A DNA stretch of 64,000 nucleotides. It comes from Liriodendron chinense (lineage: Eukaryota > Streptophyta > Magnoliopsida > Magnoliales > Magnoliaceae). A program made the position numbers and the translations under genes. The stretch is from the NCBI GenBank assembly GCA_003013855.2, contig ML058408.1:6487356-6551355 (forward strand), read 5' to 3'. Below, one piece after another: positions 1 to 11,255 of the stretch; position 1 is the stretch's first letter; each line of letters begins with the position of its first letter. The notes beneath the pieces are model-generated. The model ran no database searches. It saw only the letters and a list, made by a program, of their open reading frames with translations, and was not told the DNA's origin.

Positions 1-1299
1 ATAATATTATTAATGAAAGGCTTGAAGGAAAATCCTCACCTTAGGATGGACTTAGAAGATGGTTGTAGAAGATCCTAGCTGCTGGAAAAACATGAGAAAG
101 AACTCACTTTTTCTTCTTCTTCTTCTTCTTCTTCTTCTTCTCTCTCTCTCTACGGCATGGAGGCTAGGGTTAGGAGAAGGATTTGGAGGTGCGTAGTAGA
201 AATATGGAGAGGGATGTGCACGCGAGGTCTTGTGTAACAACTTCTTGAGGTGGGTTTCTCAAATCTCAATATTCGGATGATCTATGATCAATTTCAATCC
301 GTTCATCTTATCAAGCTTGAAGAGTAGAGTCAGAATACTTAAATTTCTTGATGATCCACATTCTAGATTGGCCGATCCTTAAAAATGGCCTAACGGGTGC
401 TAAAATGGGCTAGATCTCAATTAACGGTCTACGCTTGATAATCAGGGTTCAAATTTTGAGAAAATATGTAGTCATGATAGGCAAACAATTGTACAAAGTT
501 TAGTGGTTGATTGATGGTGAGAAATACCTAGATCTGAAATTTCAACTTTTAGCGGAAAAGGAAGGGGCTGGCTTTGTGGTTCAACGGTGTAGGATTATAG
601 ATCGGGGTCCAAACTTTGTGTAAACTCGTAGTCATATGAGTATAATAAGTGGTCCAAATTTGAGAAACGATTGATGGTGAGAAGTGGGTAAATTGAAAGG
701 TTCGGATTTAAAAAGAGTTGGTAACTCGTTAATTTCTAGAACAGGATAACTTCGCGCATAAGAAAGAGGATTATCAAGGTAGGGCACTCAAATCGCACTA
801 TTGGTCCATGGTGAAGACAATCCAATTCATTCATATGAAGAGAAATATTCGACTACGACTAACCATCTACTTTCCTCACTCGATGGACATGAAAATCAAG
901 GGTTAAGGGGCTGATTTGATAATTGGACCACTTCTATTATGATTTAAGGGCTGAAATTTGACGTGTATGGTTAATATGTGCCCAAAAGCTTAAATCCAGG
1001 GTTTTGCATGAAAGTGATCGTCAGAAACTATAACACTTAAAAATGACATCTTAACTTAAGTTTAACTAATGGCATTTTTGTAATTATCTAAAAAGTGCAT
1101 GATTTTTAAAATCTGATCTTTCTACGATGTTTATAGGATCATTCTAAGCAACTTTTGTAAAGGGTCCCCTATCGGATCTCCTACGGATGTCCCCCTATTC
1201 GCAAATCAACGGTAAATGTACGATAATTAAAAAAATAATAAATTAAAAATGAATTTTCAAAAAAATTTCAAATAAATCTCGAAAATCTGGGGCGTTACA
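1..1299 (-). repeat. Element A 3' LTR, partial
   Basis: This stretch repeats 4763-6059 almost base for base. It ends GGCGTTACA at 1299, the terminal inverted base pattern of the family. Differences seen by eye from the other copy are at about 231, 447 and 523, plus fewer or more CTT units near 110-150. The distal part of the LTR lies left of the window. Confidence 0.92.
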
Positions 1300-1312
1300 A
1301 ACCACCCCCCTT
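1300..1312 (-). promoter_or_regulatory. Element A polypurine tract
   Basis: On the minus strand the bases just before the 3' LTR read AAGGGGGGTGGTT and then TGTAACG. It is the plus-strand primer position of a gypsy element. The preceding minus-strand words (CGGGGACGAAGTTTG) resemble those next to the 3' LTR in many plant gypsy elements, from memory. Confidence 0.8.
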
Positions 1313-3242
1313 AAAAACAAACTTCGTCCCCGAAGTTTCCTAAGCATCGTCGATAAAAGATTGAGGGCAATCTCACTTTATGACTTCTCGTCTAACTTTC
1401 TGAACTATTCCGGGTCAGACGCGATCACAATCCACCCCCCTTAAAAATAAATCCATACTCGACATCAATTTTTACATGCTCCCCCAAATTTCTTTCCTAT
1501 CATGCTTCCACTGCGCACTCTGATTCCTAGATGGTTCTAAATATATTGATTGGTCTCTCAAATCATTCAATCATCTAGCGCCCTAATATTTCTCTGGTTT
1601 GCGTAGGTGCTCTTATAATCAAGGATCTAAGATGATTAGGGTTAGATAATTATCAAGGATGTCTGATCGCTAACGAAATGACTGATTAAGAGTTTAAAAG
1701 ATAGATCTGAGTTTGATTAGGTTGGCATGATCGGGTGGTCACTTGAATGAGTGGATAAACAAGCGGATAACAAAGTGAATGAGATATCATCGACAGTTCT
1801 TTAATAGCTAAAAGTGCGACAGAAATGTGAGGTTAGGGATACCGTATTCTAACTCTGTATAGGGTCTAAGTGGCTAAGCTTCTACGTCTTAGGGTCGTCT
1901 ATACATCTATCTTATTTTAGTCATCTAAAGAAAACAATTACACACATTCCAAGAGAATGCACAAAAGTCGTCCAGTTAGAACAAGGATGCGATTTGTATT
2001 GTGTCGACATCACGGGTGAACAGTTCAAGTAGATTCGGATCCGATACTTAGATCTTCTACTCGCATCTGAGCATTGAGTTCATTAGTATCCATTCGAAAT
2101 TCCGAGTGTCGACCCTAGGGATTTGAACGAAGATCCAATCATTTACACAATATATTAGGTATGGTTCTGCCCTCCCGTGCGGCCGATTTAGTCTAACATT
2201 GTGGGGACCTTCATGTATTCTCCAACAAAGAAAACATCAACAAAGATCACTAAATTGAAATCCAACAATACAAAACATTAAAACCTTACGAGATCTTATT
2301 TACTTTCATTGTTAGACATGGTCGAAGATTTATGTGAGGGATTGGTAAATGGCATTTTATGGTTACGATAATCTACCTAAAGTAACATAGTTGGGCCTAA
2401 AATTCATAGGAATGTATGAGAATATGCTAGAAAATACTTCTAAGGGTGCCATCTTACGATAACTAATCCTAAACAAGGGGTTCAGAGGTTTTCAAAGCTA
2501 AGGAACTAGGATAGTGTTGAATCTGGAACACAGGACTTATAAGCGCTCTTAGAATTTTATCTCTCAACCCGAACGTGATTTTTGCCTGAAATTTGGAGGG
2601 TAATTTGAAGGTTAGGTGAGGAATCATTGTAATTTTTCTCATAATTAAAATCCTATGGTAAGATATGATTCTGACCTCTAAAAGTCTGAAAAACGTAACA
2701 GTCCAGTAGTTTTTAGTGCAATATTTTCTCTACTGATAGAATTTTCATGATTTATCTAGATGTCGGATTGATCTAAAATTTTACGAAAGTATTGGGTAAT
2801 GAGTTAGAAATATGTATAAAAATTTTCAAAAATTTATCAATTCTGAAAATATAATTATTAGTGGTGACATTGCCAAAGGGTCAGAAACTTTGTCCTAACA
2901 AAAACAATTCAAAATAAAATAGTTATCCTTAAAATTTGAGGGAGATAAATCCCATGACTCAGTGTAACGCTGATCTAAATATGAGAAAATGATGAGAGCT
3001 CCAAAACGTTTAGAAAAAGTGAGAATCCACTTCCCAAAGATCTTAAAATTTCATATTTTTACGTTCATCGGCTATCCTAATGATTTTAAGGGGCCTATGT
3101 TTGAGTCTCTAGATTCATAACATCTCATGCATCTAATGGGGGTTAAACCTAAGTGTTTTTTTTTCTATTTCATGGGAACCTAAGCCCTAAGGGGTATTTA
3201 TTATGAAAATGGTTGGGCTTCTCACCTAGAGGTCCCGATTGT
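1313..3242 (-). other. Element A internal non-coding region
   Basis: No reading frame of note is present on either strand. A second polypurine-like word, the reverse complement of CAATCCACCCCCCTTAAAAA, occurs at 1430-1449, about 125 bases inside the real tract. This suggests the interior arose by rearrangement or template switching near the 3' end. I recognise no gag, protease, RT or integrase remnant, so it resembles a LARD-like derivative with a short interior. Confidence 0.7.
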
Positions 3243-3254
3243 GCTCTGATACCA
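3243..3254 (-). promoter_or_regulatory. Element A primer-binding site (initiator Met tRNA)
   Basis: The minus strand reads TGGTATCAGAGC two bases inside the 5' LTR end at 3257. This 12-mer is the standard complement of the 3' end of plant initiator methionine tRNA, and it fixes element orientation as minus. Confidence 0.93.
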
Positions 3255-3256
3255 AC

Positions 3257-6059
3257 TGTAACGACCCGAGATTTTCGACTCTCGTGTATAACACGACGGC
3301 CGAATTCCCAAGTAATTTATGGAATAACTAATTTGTCAAATAATAAAATATAGTATTCAAGCACAATGGCGGAAACAATTATCATCTTATTCTATCAAAC
3401 TTATGACGTCATCATCAATGTTTAAATAAAGGAACCAACAAATATCCATACTGATTAATTAAAATACAAAACCATGTCTTCTCTTGAAGACTTATTACAA
3501 TTCCATAAATGTATCAACTACTCAAAGAAATATTTAATAAATGAAAACATCAACTAAGTTTCTCTAACATCGTCATCCGCCATGTGATTGTACGAACCAT
3601 CGAACTCTTTTCCTTGAAAATCGGGTTCATTACCTGGATCTTCACCTGCATCACCTAAATTGTATTTGGGATAGCGTTAAACGCTATCATAGTGGGGAAT
3701 ATTTCCTCCAAGACTATCAAGAATAACAATGTACAAAACTCAGAGTAACGCAACACAATAATATCTTTATTCAAACAAAACAATCAAGTAAAAATCTTTG
3801 TTAATGCGATGCATGGAATGCATGCTCTGGCTAAGGCACCCTGGCTAGAAATCATAATACATGAAGTGGGAGACTCCCTGTTACAACTTCACGCTAGCCA
3901 CTAGTCACCAGAGGTTCCTGGGACGCACAAGCCCATAGTTTTGCCCGACCACGTGAGAAATGGGACGCTCATAGCCCAAATCTACACGTGACAGTGTACG
4001 GGAGAAGTAGGACGCTCTAGCCTATTCCCAATTCCGTACACTCACATGGAGCCAAGTGAATGCATGACTTTAGTTTCACCTTTATTTAAGTGTTTTCGCA
4101 TACAACCGATTTAAATAAAACTCAATGGTCACTATGGGGAGTCGCAAGCAACCCAGCATAGGCCGACAGCACGAGATTAGTGTCCATAGCACCAACCCCG
4201 GCTCATGAGAATTTGTATACCATTAGTGTCCACTCATTGTCCCATTTTATGATTTCATCATGTCCCAAAAAGCCAATGTTGTACATCATGACCAAATTCA
4301 TTAAAATACCCATGTAATGTAAATGGATCTAATCAAGCATCATACACATGTAAGGATCCATTTGACAAACAAGCAATTCATTCTCTCTGTTAAGTCAAGA
4401 GATATTCTTCCATCATGGACACCTCTCATGGGTTCCATCTCTCTACATCAAATAATTTTACCAACTTAGGGACAAAGAGTATACAATAATGGGATGTCCA
4501 TATGGTGATCTTATACACATATTTCATATCACAATATGAAAACCAATGTTACTTGTAAAACACATATTAAGGAAATAAGGGCATAGATTTCACAAAGATA
4601 AATAACACAAATACACATGCTTCTTAGTCAAAAATCCAAACAATGAATCACATCATTACATAATGATATTCATTACAAATCCTACATTAAACTTCATGTT
4701 ATATGGATCAGCAATTCAAAACAAAACAACTTCACATGCCACAAAAGAAACTTATGATAATTATAATATTATTAATGAAAGGCTTGAAGGAAAATCCTCA
4801 CCTTAGGATGGACTTAGAAGATGGTTGTAGAAGATCCTAGCTGCTGGAAAAACATGAGAAAGAACTCACTTTTTCTTCTTCTTCTTCTTCTTCTTCTTCT
4901 TCTCTCTCTCTACGGCATGGAGGCTAGGGTTAGGAGAAGGATTTGGAGGTGCGTAGTAGAAATATGGAGAGGGATGTGCACGCGAGGTCTTATGTAACAA
5001 CTTCTTGAGGTGGGTTTCTCAAATCTCAATATTCGGATGATCTATGATCAATTTCAATCCGTTCATCTTATCAAGCTTGAAGAGTAGAGTCAGAATACTT
5101 AAATTTCTTGATGATCCACATTCTAGATTGGCCGATCCTTAAAAATGGCCTAACGGGTGCTAAAATGGGCTAGATCTCAATTAACGGTCTACGCTTGATA
5201 ATCAGGGTCCAAATTTTGAGAAAATATGTAGTCATGATAGGCAAACAATTGTACAAAGTTTAGTGGTTGATTGATGGTGAGAAATGCCTAGATCTGAAAT
5301 TTCAACTTTTAGCGGAAAAGGAAGGGGCTGGCTTTGTGGTTCAACGGTGTAGGATTATAGATCGGGGTCCAAACTTTGTGTAAACTCGTAGTCATATGAG
5401 TATAATAAGTGGTCCAAATTTGAGAAACGATTGATGGTGAGAAGTGGGTAAATTGAAAGGTTCGGATTTAAAAAGAGTTGGTAACTCGTTAATTTCTAGA
5501 ACAGGATAACTTCGCGCATAAGAAAGAGGATTATCAAGGTAGGGCACTCAAATCGCACTATTGGTCCATGGTGAAGACAATCCAATTCATTCATATGAAG
5601 AGAAATATTCGACTACGACTAACCATCTACTTTCCTCACTCGATGGACATGAAAATCAAGGGTTAAGGGGCTGATTTGATAATTGGACCACTTCTATTAT
5701 GATTTAAGGGCTGAAATTTGACGTGTATGGTTAATATGTGCCCAAAAGCTTAAATCCAGGGTTTTGCATGAAAGTGATCGTCAGAAACTATAACACTTAA
5801 AAATGACATCTTAACTTAAGTTTAACTAATGGCATTTTTGTAATTATCTAAAAAGTGCATGATTTTTAAAATCTGATCTTTCTACGATGTTTATAGGATC
5901 ATTCTAAGCAACTTTTGTAAAGGGTCCCCTATCGGATCTCCTACGGATGTCCCCCTATTCGCAAATCAACGGTAAATGTACGATAATTAAAAAAATAATA
6001 AATTAAAAATGAATTTTCAAAAAAATTTCAAATAAATCTCGAAAATCTGGGGCGTTACA
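3257..6059 (-). repeat. Element A 5' LTR, full length (2803 bp)
   Basis: It runs from TGTAACGACCCG at 3257 to GGGGCGTTACA at 6059, so both termini carry the TGTAACG/CGTTACA pattern. A CTT/CT microsatellite sits near 4870-4910. A 2375-base relative in the opposite orientation lies at 41933-44307. A 20-base word near 4121-4140 (reverse complement of TCCCCATAGTGACCATTGAG) recurs in LTR D at 45663, hinting that the two families are related. Confidence 0.92.
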
Positions 6060-6700
6060 ATAAGAGCTTTAGGGTTTGTTATGTATGAATAGCGTACCTG
6101 GAGATGATGCGGGGTGTCCCTTTTTATAGATGGTGATCCATAGCCAATGACGGTGGATCTCCTAGATCCCATCTAGGATACGTTTCTGTATTAGATCCCG
6201 TTCGGTATACATCTCCGGATCAGGAGAGATTATTCTTATTATATTTGGATCCTGTGTATCCCAATCGTAGTTACTATCTTTGTATAATGGTGTGTAATGC
6301 GCTCAGATCCGAGGACGTTTGGTGCGGTCAACACTTGATATCCTTGGTTGAGTTGTTAGCAGTACAGCAGGTGTCAATGCCTGATGTTGAGTCATCAGTT
6401 CTATGTCTGTCACCTGAGGCCGAGCCTAAGGTCTCATGTCCAATTTTGTTATCTGATACCGAAGTCGAGCCTTCAGGAGTTTGTTCAATTTCTGAGGCTG
6501 AGCCCGAAGCCTCAGAACTATATTTCTTGCTGTAGTTGAATATGAAGACTCTTCGCCTTCACAAGCTTGGATCATTCACTAACATGTGTGATGAGTTGAT
6601 GTCAATGGGCTACATATCATAGGCTGTGCATCTTCCACGTCACGAGTAGAGACAAGCTCAGAATTAACCATAACAATTGGGATATAACTCCTTTTTTGTG
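6060..6700. other. Unassigned repeat-like DNA, possible LTR fragment
   Basis: The minus strand shows TATAAAAAGGGACACCCC near 6113-6130, a TATA-like promoter word. A 96-codon plus-strand frame at 6245-6535 carries three degenerate repeats of the type EAEPK/EVEPS/EAEPE, reflecting a short imperfect DNA repeat. I do not recognise a protein family and see no target duplication, so I treat this as a fragment of an unidentified element. Confidence 0.35.
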
Positions 6701-7385
6701 CTCATGCCATAAAATAACATGGAAAATAGATGAATAGCTTGGATGAAACACATACATTACGGTGGGACCCACAGAGCACCACTAACCAGCGGCTAGTGGC
6801 TGGGTCACTAGCCAATCAGTTTCGGTTTGGTTATGGATGCTCCAGGGTGGCCCCACAAAGAATCCATGGTTGGCGTCTCGTCTCCATCGTGCCGTTTGGT
6901 GTGGCCCACCTGAGTTGTGGATTGTGATGATTTTGGCCCAGCGAGTGGTTTTGACACACATACATTATCCTGAGAGAAATCTACTCTGTTCATCCGTTTT
7001 TTCATATCATACTTAAGACATGGGCCCAAAAAATGGAAATCCATAACTCCGGTGAGCCACATGACAGGAAAAGGTGGGTAGGGAAATGCTTACCGTTGAA
7101 ACTTCTCTGAAGTTCACCGTGATGTTTATATGCAATCCATACTGTTCCTAAGGTCATCACTGGGATAAATGAAAAACACAAACATTATTGTGAGAGAAAA
7201 TTTCTGTGGCCCTAGGAATGTTTCAACGGTGGATGTTCAATCCTCACTGTTTCTTATTGCGTGGAGCACTTGAGTTTTGGATCTGACTCATTTTTGGGCC
7301 CATGTCCTAACATGATCATCTGGAAAGAATGGATGAACAGAATAGATTTCTCATAAACATCATAATGGGCCCCACCTAGCTTCCC
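6700..7385. repeat. Dispersed repeat, MITE- or MULE-like
   Basis: The stretch is full of related words on both strands: GGTGGGACCCAC, ATGGGCCC, GAGAGAAATCTACTC, GGATGAACAGAATAG, and AACATCATAATGGGCC near the end. They are reiterated in sense and antisense order, which suggests a palindromic or tandemly rearranged repeat. I remember very similar wording from magnoliid intergenic sequence. No transposase frame is visible and I could not define clean terminal inverted repeats. Confidence 0.5.
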
Positions 7386-8285
7386 TTGTCAGGAAGTTAA
7401 CGGAAAAAGGCTTTCGCCGGCTATCCGTGTCCGGTAATGCGTAGGAAATCTGCACAGGGAAAAAAAAGGGGACGGACCACGCGCGGCTCATGTACAAGTG
7501 GGCACCATGTCTCGGTGATCTAGAATGTTGATCCGGTGGGACCCAACAGAGATGAGATGAATAGAACAAAAGTAGATCCAAATCTCTTAGGCGTCCGATA
7601 TTCGACCTCCTTCCCATTGATGTAGGTAGGCTGTTGCTGTATTTTATTCTCAACCGTCCAGTTGCAGGCCACCAATAGAACCGTCAGGATAGTTAAATCC
7701 TGAAGATATTTGGGGAATCCCACCCATGATAACGCCCAACAGAATAACCAATCATACCCCACTTGTCCAAACTCCAGGTTGGAGGAGACTGCCTGTGCCA
7801 CACCCACACGTAGAAGCGCAAAATGCCCCAAGAGAGAGAGAAGGTAGATTCGGTTAGCAAGTTGCGGCAAAGGATTCTTTACGCAATCCCTTTAGAAGGG
7901 TCAATGATTCGGTGAGACATGATTCAGGTCTTCGAACCATACACGTGCTGTGATACCGTAGACACTCCACAATTAAAACATGACGCATGGTGGGATTTCT
8001 TTTTAGGTAGGAACGCCTCTGAAAAGGTCTGATGAGCCAAGGGAAATCCCAGCACAAGCCCAGCAGAAGTGCATAGATAATCCAGTACCGGTGCCAACAG
8101 CCTGTACATTTGATTCGCTGAATTATACATTGAAACAGTTAAGATGTAGCCATCTTTATGTAGAGACGGCTGAAGCTCGACCGTCTTTATGCCAAAATGG
8201 TTGAAGCTCAACCGTTTGCAGGTTTTGGCTTGATTATGTGCTACGCCAATTCTTAATTTACACCTATTGGACCACCCAAACCTAG
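7386..8285. other. No recognisable gene
   Basis: The frames here are at most 116 codons and show no domain I recognise. Short imperfect repeats around CTGAAGCTCGACCGTCTTTATG and TTGAAGCTCAACCG occur at 8165-8215. I see nothing else to support a feature. Confidence 0.4.
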
Positions 8286-8707
8286 CTTAAATAGAGAGAC
8301 CTTATCAGTAACACATACGTAACTCTCCAAAGCTGGGAAAATCGAGGTTCAGAGACGATACGTGTCGCTCTGTTTACCCAGTTTGCCTATAGAAGGGACC
8401 CGCTACAACAAAGATGAAAAAGGAAAGAGTTTGGGCAGAAAGGCCCGATAACAGAGAGCTAACTTCAAAGTCTAGTCTGAAGAGGGAGAAACTCTACCGT
8501 CTCTAGTTCTCAACCCCATCTCAAAGCAGAGAGCCTTTGCTCCCAGCTCTGAGACGGAGCTCAACTTCTCTCAGCCTTTCGTCTCCAAACCCAACACAAG
8601 CACTCGCTCCTCTCTTTTTCCCTCTTTTCTTTTCTTTTCTTTCTTTTTTCTTCTTTCCTCCCATGGATGCTCCTATGTCAGGGCTTTTCTCTTGCTTTGA
8701 ATGGGGG

Positions 8708-8751
<44 letters not shown>

Positions 8752-8764
8752 ATTAGGGAGAGAA
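8286..8764 (+). other. Leader-like stretch with a 16-codon ORF and (GA)n tract
   Basis: A TATA-like TTAAATAG near 8286 is followed by a long pyrimidine-rich tract (8600-8660), as in plant 5' leaders. It is followed directly by an ATG at 8663 that opens a 16-codon frame ending in TGA at 8711-8713 (begins MDAPMSG). A (GA)n microsatellite follows at about 8711-8746. This could be the promoter and leader of a truncated host gene, or another LTR leader. No downstream exon is visible before the next element. Confidence 0.3.
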
Positions 8765-9078
8765 AATGGTGTTTTTGGTAGAAAAATGGTATGGGGAAGA
8801 CGGTTGCATAGGAGAGAGGGATAGCTGTATGGGAAAAAGGGGAATGGGGATCGGAATGTACCTTAGCGTGAGGAAGGGAAGAGAAATTAATAGGGGCATT
8901 TTTGTCCCATATAGGGGGTGTAGGGGGTTAAAAATAGGGTGTTTGGGTCTTTTGGGAGAGTAGGGTATTAATGGCGAACGAAGTTTGGAAAAAAGGTGGG
9001 TAAGGGGTAGTGTTACGCCAGTAAAATTCACACAAAAAAATCCGAGCATACACTTGGGCCACGTCACGTGCATGTCAT
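8765..9078. other. Low-complexity GA/GGG-rich DNA
   Basis: Purine-rich sequence continues the microsatellite. The possible 65-codon frame at 8766-8963 is composed of this biased sequence and is not convincing. The word ACGTCACGTG near 9060 is a G-box-like motif. Nothing else is supported. Confidence 0.35.
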
Positions 9079-9756
9079 TGTAGCCCGATTAATTAACTCT
9101 TTCCAACTTAGGAAGACCCTAAGTTCATTGAAGAAAACCTGGACACACTTGGAAATGGCCGACTTACCTGGAAATGGCCGACTTAGCCTAAATAGCTTCT
9201 AGAATGCCCGTTAAAAGACCATCAAACCTAGGACTTAAGTAGAACGACCCTCTCGTCGGGCTTGACGACCCTCGAAGGGCGCCGGCTTGAGGATAGTAGC
9301 TGAATGACTCAATCACAAAAACACATGTAGCACTCGCTAAGTGCAATGTCAACCAAGACCATTCTAGCCCAAGACAATCATAACATATAAACATTTTTTT
9401 AGTCGAACCCTTGGAACCGTTAGATCACCACGGAACTTAGGACTTACGCTTCAGACATAACACTCAACTCATCCCTGAAGTTGTGGCCCTGATTGATGAT
9501 CGACGACAGTTGAACGTACTTACGCTCCAATCCGACAATTGCCGCATCCGAATTATCTGAAATCATTATCGTAGGGAGATCTCCCTTTGGGGAAGCCATG
9601 GGTTAGATTGGCTCAGTTAGGCCAAGTCGGCCCAACTAACCAAAACAGTCCACCACAGGGCCATTGTTGTAAGGCTTCACAACCAAGGCCAATTGAGCAA
9701 AATCTACCCTATTTAAGCACTCGATTTGGAGAATTCATTTCCCATTTCAGAGATTT

Positions 9757-9801
<45 letters not shown>

Positions 9802-10167
9802 AGGTGGAGTGCTTGTTTGCGACTCCTCGCCTTCCCCCACGTGCCTACGATGGTCTAGTCTCCACCGCTCCCCCACCAACTTGCGTTCTATAGATTTTAG
9901 AGGTAGGATATGAAATTCAACACCCCTTCCTTAGTCTTCTCTTTAAGAATTTTCCAATCTCTCTGACATGCAAGCCCTGTTTGGTGTAGGAACCCTAGAC
10001 TCACCCCAAAATTTAGGTGCAGACCATTACCCCTAGGTTGCCTAGGATCAAATGTTGTTAGATGTAGTTAATGCCTTGCTTGTGTGATTAGGAATGCTTA
10101 GATCTATTTGTAAGTTACTGAAATTGCTTAGGTCATGAATGATTGTTGCAATTGCTTGCTATGTCTC
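9079..10167 (+). mobile_element. LTR-like sequence D, left part (split by element T1)
   Basis: It may start TGTAGCCCGATT at 9079. It contains a TATA-like CTATTTAAG near 9708 followed by a (GA)n tract at about 9762-9798, a typical LTR leader arrangement. The T1 element interrupts it at 10168, with GTCTC duplicated on both sides; it resumes at 45044. The right part shares a 20-base word with the element A LTR. No coding capacity is seen. The start and end are uncertain, and no partner LTR is in the window. Confidence 0.45.
10163..10167. repeat. Target-site duplication of T1, left copy (GTCTC)
   Basis: GTCTC precedes TGTAGACACC at 10168 and is repeated at 45039-45043 straight after the right LTR end CCACA. 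Five matching bases at both ends of a 34.9-kb unit fix the T1 boundaries. Confidence 0.95.
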
Positions 10168-10395
10168 TGTAGACACCCCACCTTCGGCTACGCTGTTGGT
10201 AGAGATAGCTGGATGAATGGAGGACCATACCCCCAAATCCCAAGTCCAAACTCAGCCAAACTCACCCTTGTAAGCCCCATTCCATAGCCCAGTTCAAGCC
10301 TGAACCCAGTCAACCCAGTCAACCTAGTCCTAAACACCACCCTGAAAAACCCCCATAAAAAAGGCCAGTCAAAAAATCCTAAAAAAGTCAAACTC

Positions 10396-10550
10396 ACTGA
10401 GTCAACCCGCTGAGTCAACCCGCTGAGTTAACCCGCTGAGTCAACCCGTCGAGTCAAAACACCGAGTCAACCCGTCGAGTCAACTCGTCAAGTCAAACCA
10501 CCGAGTCGACCCGCTGAGTCAACTCACTAAGTCGACCAGCGAGTCCAACA
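10396..10550 (+). promoter_or_regulatory. 13-bp tandem array, about 12 units, with TGAGTCA and W-box cores
   Basis: Units follow CTGAGTCAACCCG with a 13-base period, drifting to TCGAGTCAAAACA and CCGAGTCGACCCG. Each unit holds TGAGTCA or GAGTCAA. On the other strand this reads TTGACTC, the core bound by WRKY factors; TGAGTCA itself is a bZIP (GCN4-type) core. The array ends about 110 bases before the TATA box, an enhancer position. The right LTR has the same array (41361-41495) with about 11 units. Binding is inferred, not shown. Confidence 0.75.
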
Positions 10551-10601
10551 GCAGCCCCGAGGGAGCGACCGTACTCGCTGGAAACCAAGGAGCGGCCGTA
10601 C

Positions 10602-10624
10602 GGGCGGCGCATAGCAGGCCGCCC
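10602..10624 (+). promoter_or_regulatory. GC-rich palindrome upstream of the T1 TATA box
   Basis: Eight-base arms GGGCGGCG and GGCCGCCC surround the loop CATAGCA, with one mismatch. In the right LTR (41555-41577) the arms are GGGCAGCC/GGCTGCCC, perfectly paired: a G-to-A change in one arm is matched by C-to-T in the other. Related palindromes occur near the antisense genes at 32666-32688 and 37079-37101. Confidence 0.75.
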
Positions 10625-10658
10625 GGACAAAATTACGCAAACTGCCACTCCTCGCTGC

Positions 10659-10666
10659 TATAAATA
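10659..10666 (+). promoter_or_regulatory. T1 LTR TATA box
   Basis: TATAAATA lies 35 bases after the GC palindrome and is kept in the right LTR at 41612-41619. Transcription should start about 30 bases downstream, near 10695, marking the U3/R border. Confidence 0.8.
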
Positions 10667-10978
10667 CCCCCCACCCCTTCTCATTTCAACATCCCTTCAA
10701 GTCCGTTTCAGCCCGAGAGCTCCGAGTCCTCATCCACCCCTTAGCCCATTTTTCCACCAAGGAGAGCCCGAGTGAGGAGAGTCTAGCCCTGGTCCAGCCC
10801 AGCCTGACCACTGGTCCAAGCCTCCCAAGCCATCCAAATCTTGATCCAGCCACTCGAAGCCAATCCTTGCGACACCTCCGTCCACCCAGCTACTCTTTTC
10901 CAGCATCATCTCATTTGCATCTAGCATAAGTGCAACATTTACTTTTCTTCCAACCCCCCTGCTTCACTGCAAACACTT

Positions 10979-11255
10979 TGATTATTCAAACACACCGCAT
11001 GCATATCGCATAAAGCACCTGTCAGTTCGAGCGTATGCTCTGGGCTTGCCCGTTGTTGGAACCTGCCCATCAGAAACTCTTACTGTTCAGACCTGCATTC
11101 ATGCTTCACCCTAAATCACCTTGATTATTCAAACACACTGCATACGTCTTACATTAAGCACCTGTTAGTTCGAGCGTACGCTCTGGGCTTTCCCGTTGTT
11201 GGAACTTGCCCATCAGAAACTCTTACTGTTCAGACCCGCATTCATGCATCATGTC
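10979..11255 (+). repeat. Two-copy tandem duplication within the T1 LTR
   Basis: A segment of roughly 140 bases starting GATTATTCAAACACAC is repeated in tandem, including the words AGTTCGAGCGTA and CCCATCAGAAACTCTTACTG. Both LTRs carry both copies (right LTR at about 44311-44590), so the duplication predates insertion. Confidence 0.8.

Larger units (their letters stand above)
1..6059 (-). mobile_element. Element A: non-autonomous Ty3/gypsy-like LTR retrotransposon (left end cut by window)
   Basis: Two direct copies of one sequence lie at 1-1299 and at the right part of 3257-6059, separated by 1957 bases without any open frame longer than about 60 codons. The full LTR is bounded by TGTAACG...CGTTACA. 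Inside the right LTR lies a primer-binding site for initiator Met tRNA, and inside the left LTR lies a polypurine tract, so the element reads on the minus strand: 5' LTR at right, 3' LTR at left. By eye the shared 1.3 kb of LTR shows about three substitutions plus a microsatellite length change, so insertion is recent. No gag or pol is present; mobilisation must have used proteins from a related autonomous element. The left target-site duplication is outside the window. Confidence 0.9.

Noticed and set aside
52..240. 62-codon frame in element A LTR (also at 42571-42765 in the solo LTR)
   Set aside because: Both copies come from the same LTR and run through the CTT/GA microsatellite; arginine or glutamate runs follow the repeat. 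It is not evidence of a gene.
7520..7870. 116-codon minus-strand frame
   Set aside because: No recognised motif, overlapping frames of similar length, and location next to a dispersed repeat.
8766..8963. 65-codon plus frame and 106-codon minus frame (8753-9073)
   Set aside because: Both are overlapping frames in G-rich simple sequence with no family resemblance.
10730..10927. Minus-strand 65-codon frame in T1 LTR, repeated at 41683-41880
   Set aside because: It is present twice only because LTRs are duplicated. The composition follows proline-rich plus-strand DNA and no domain is seen.
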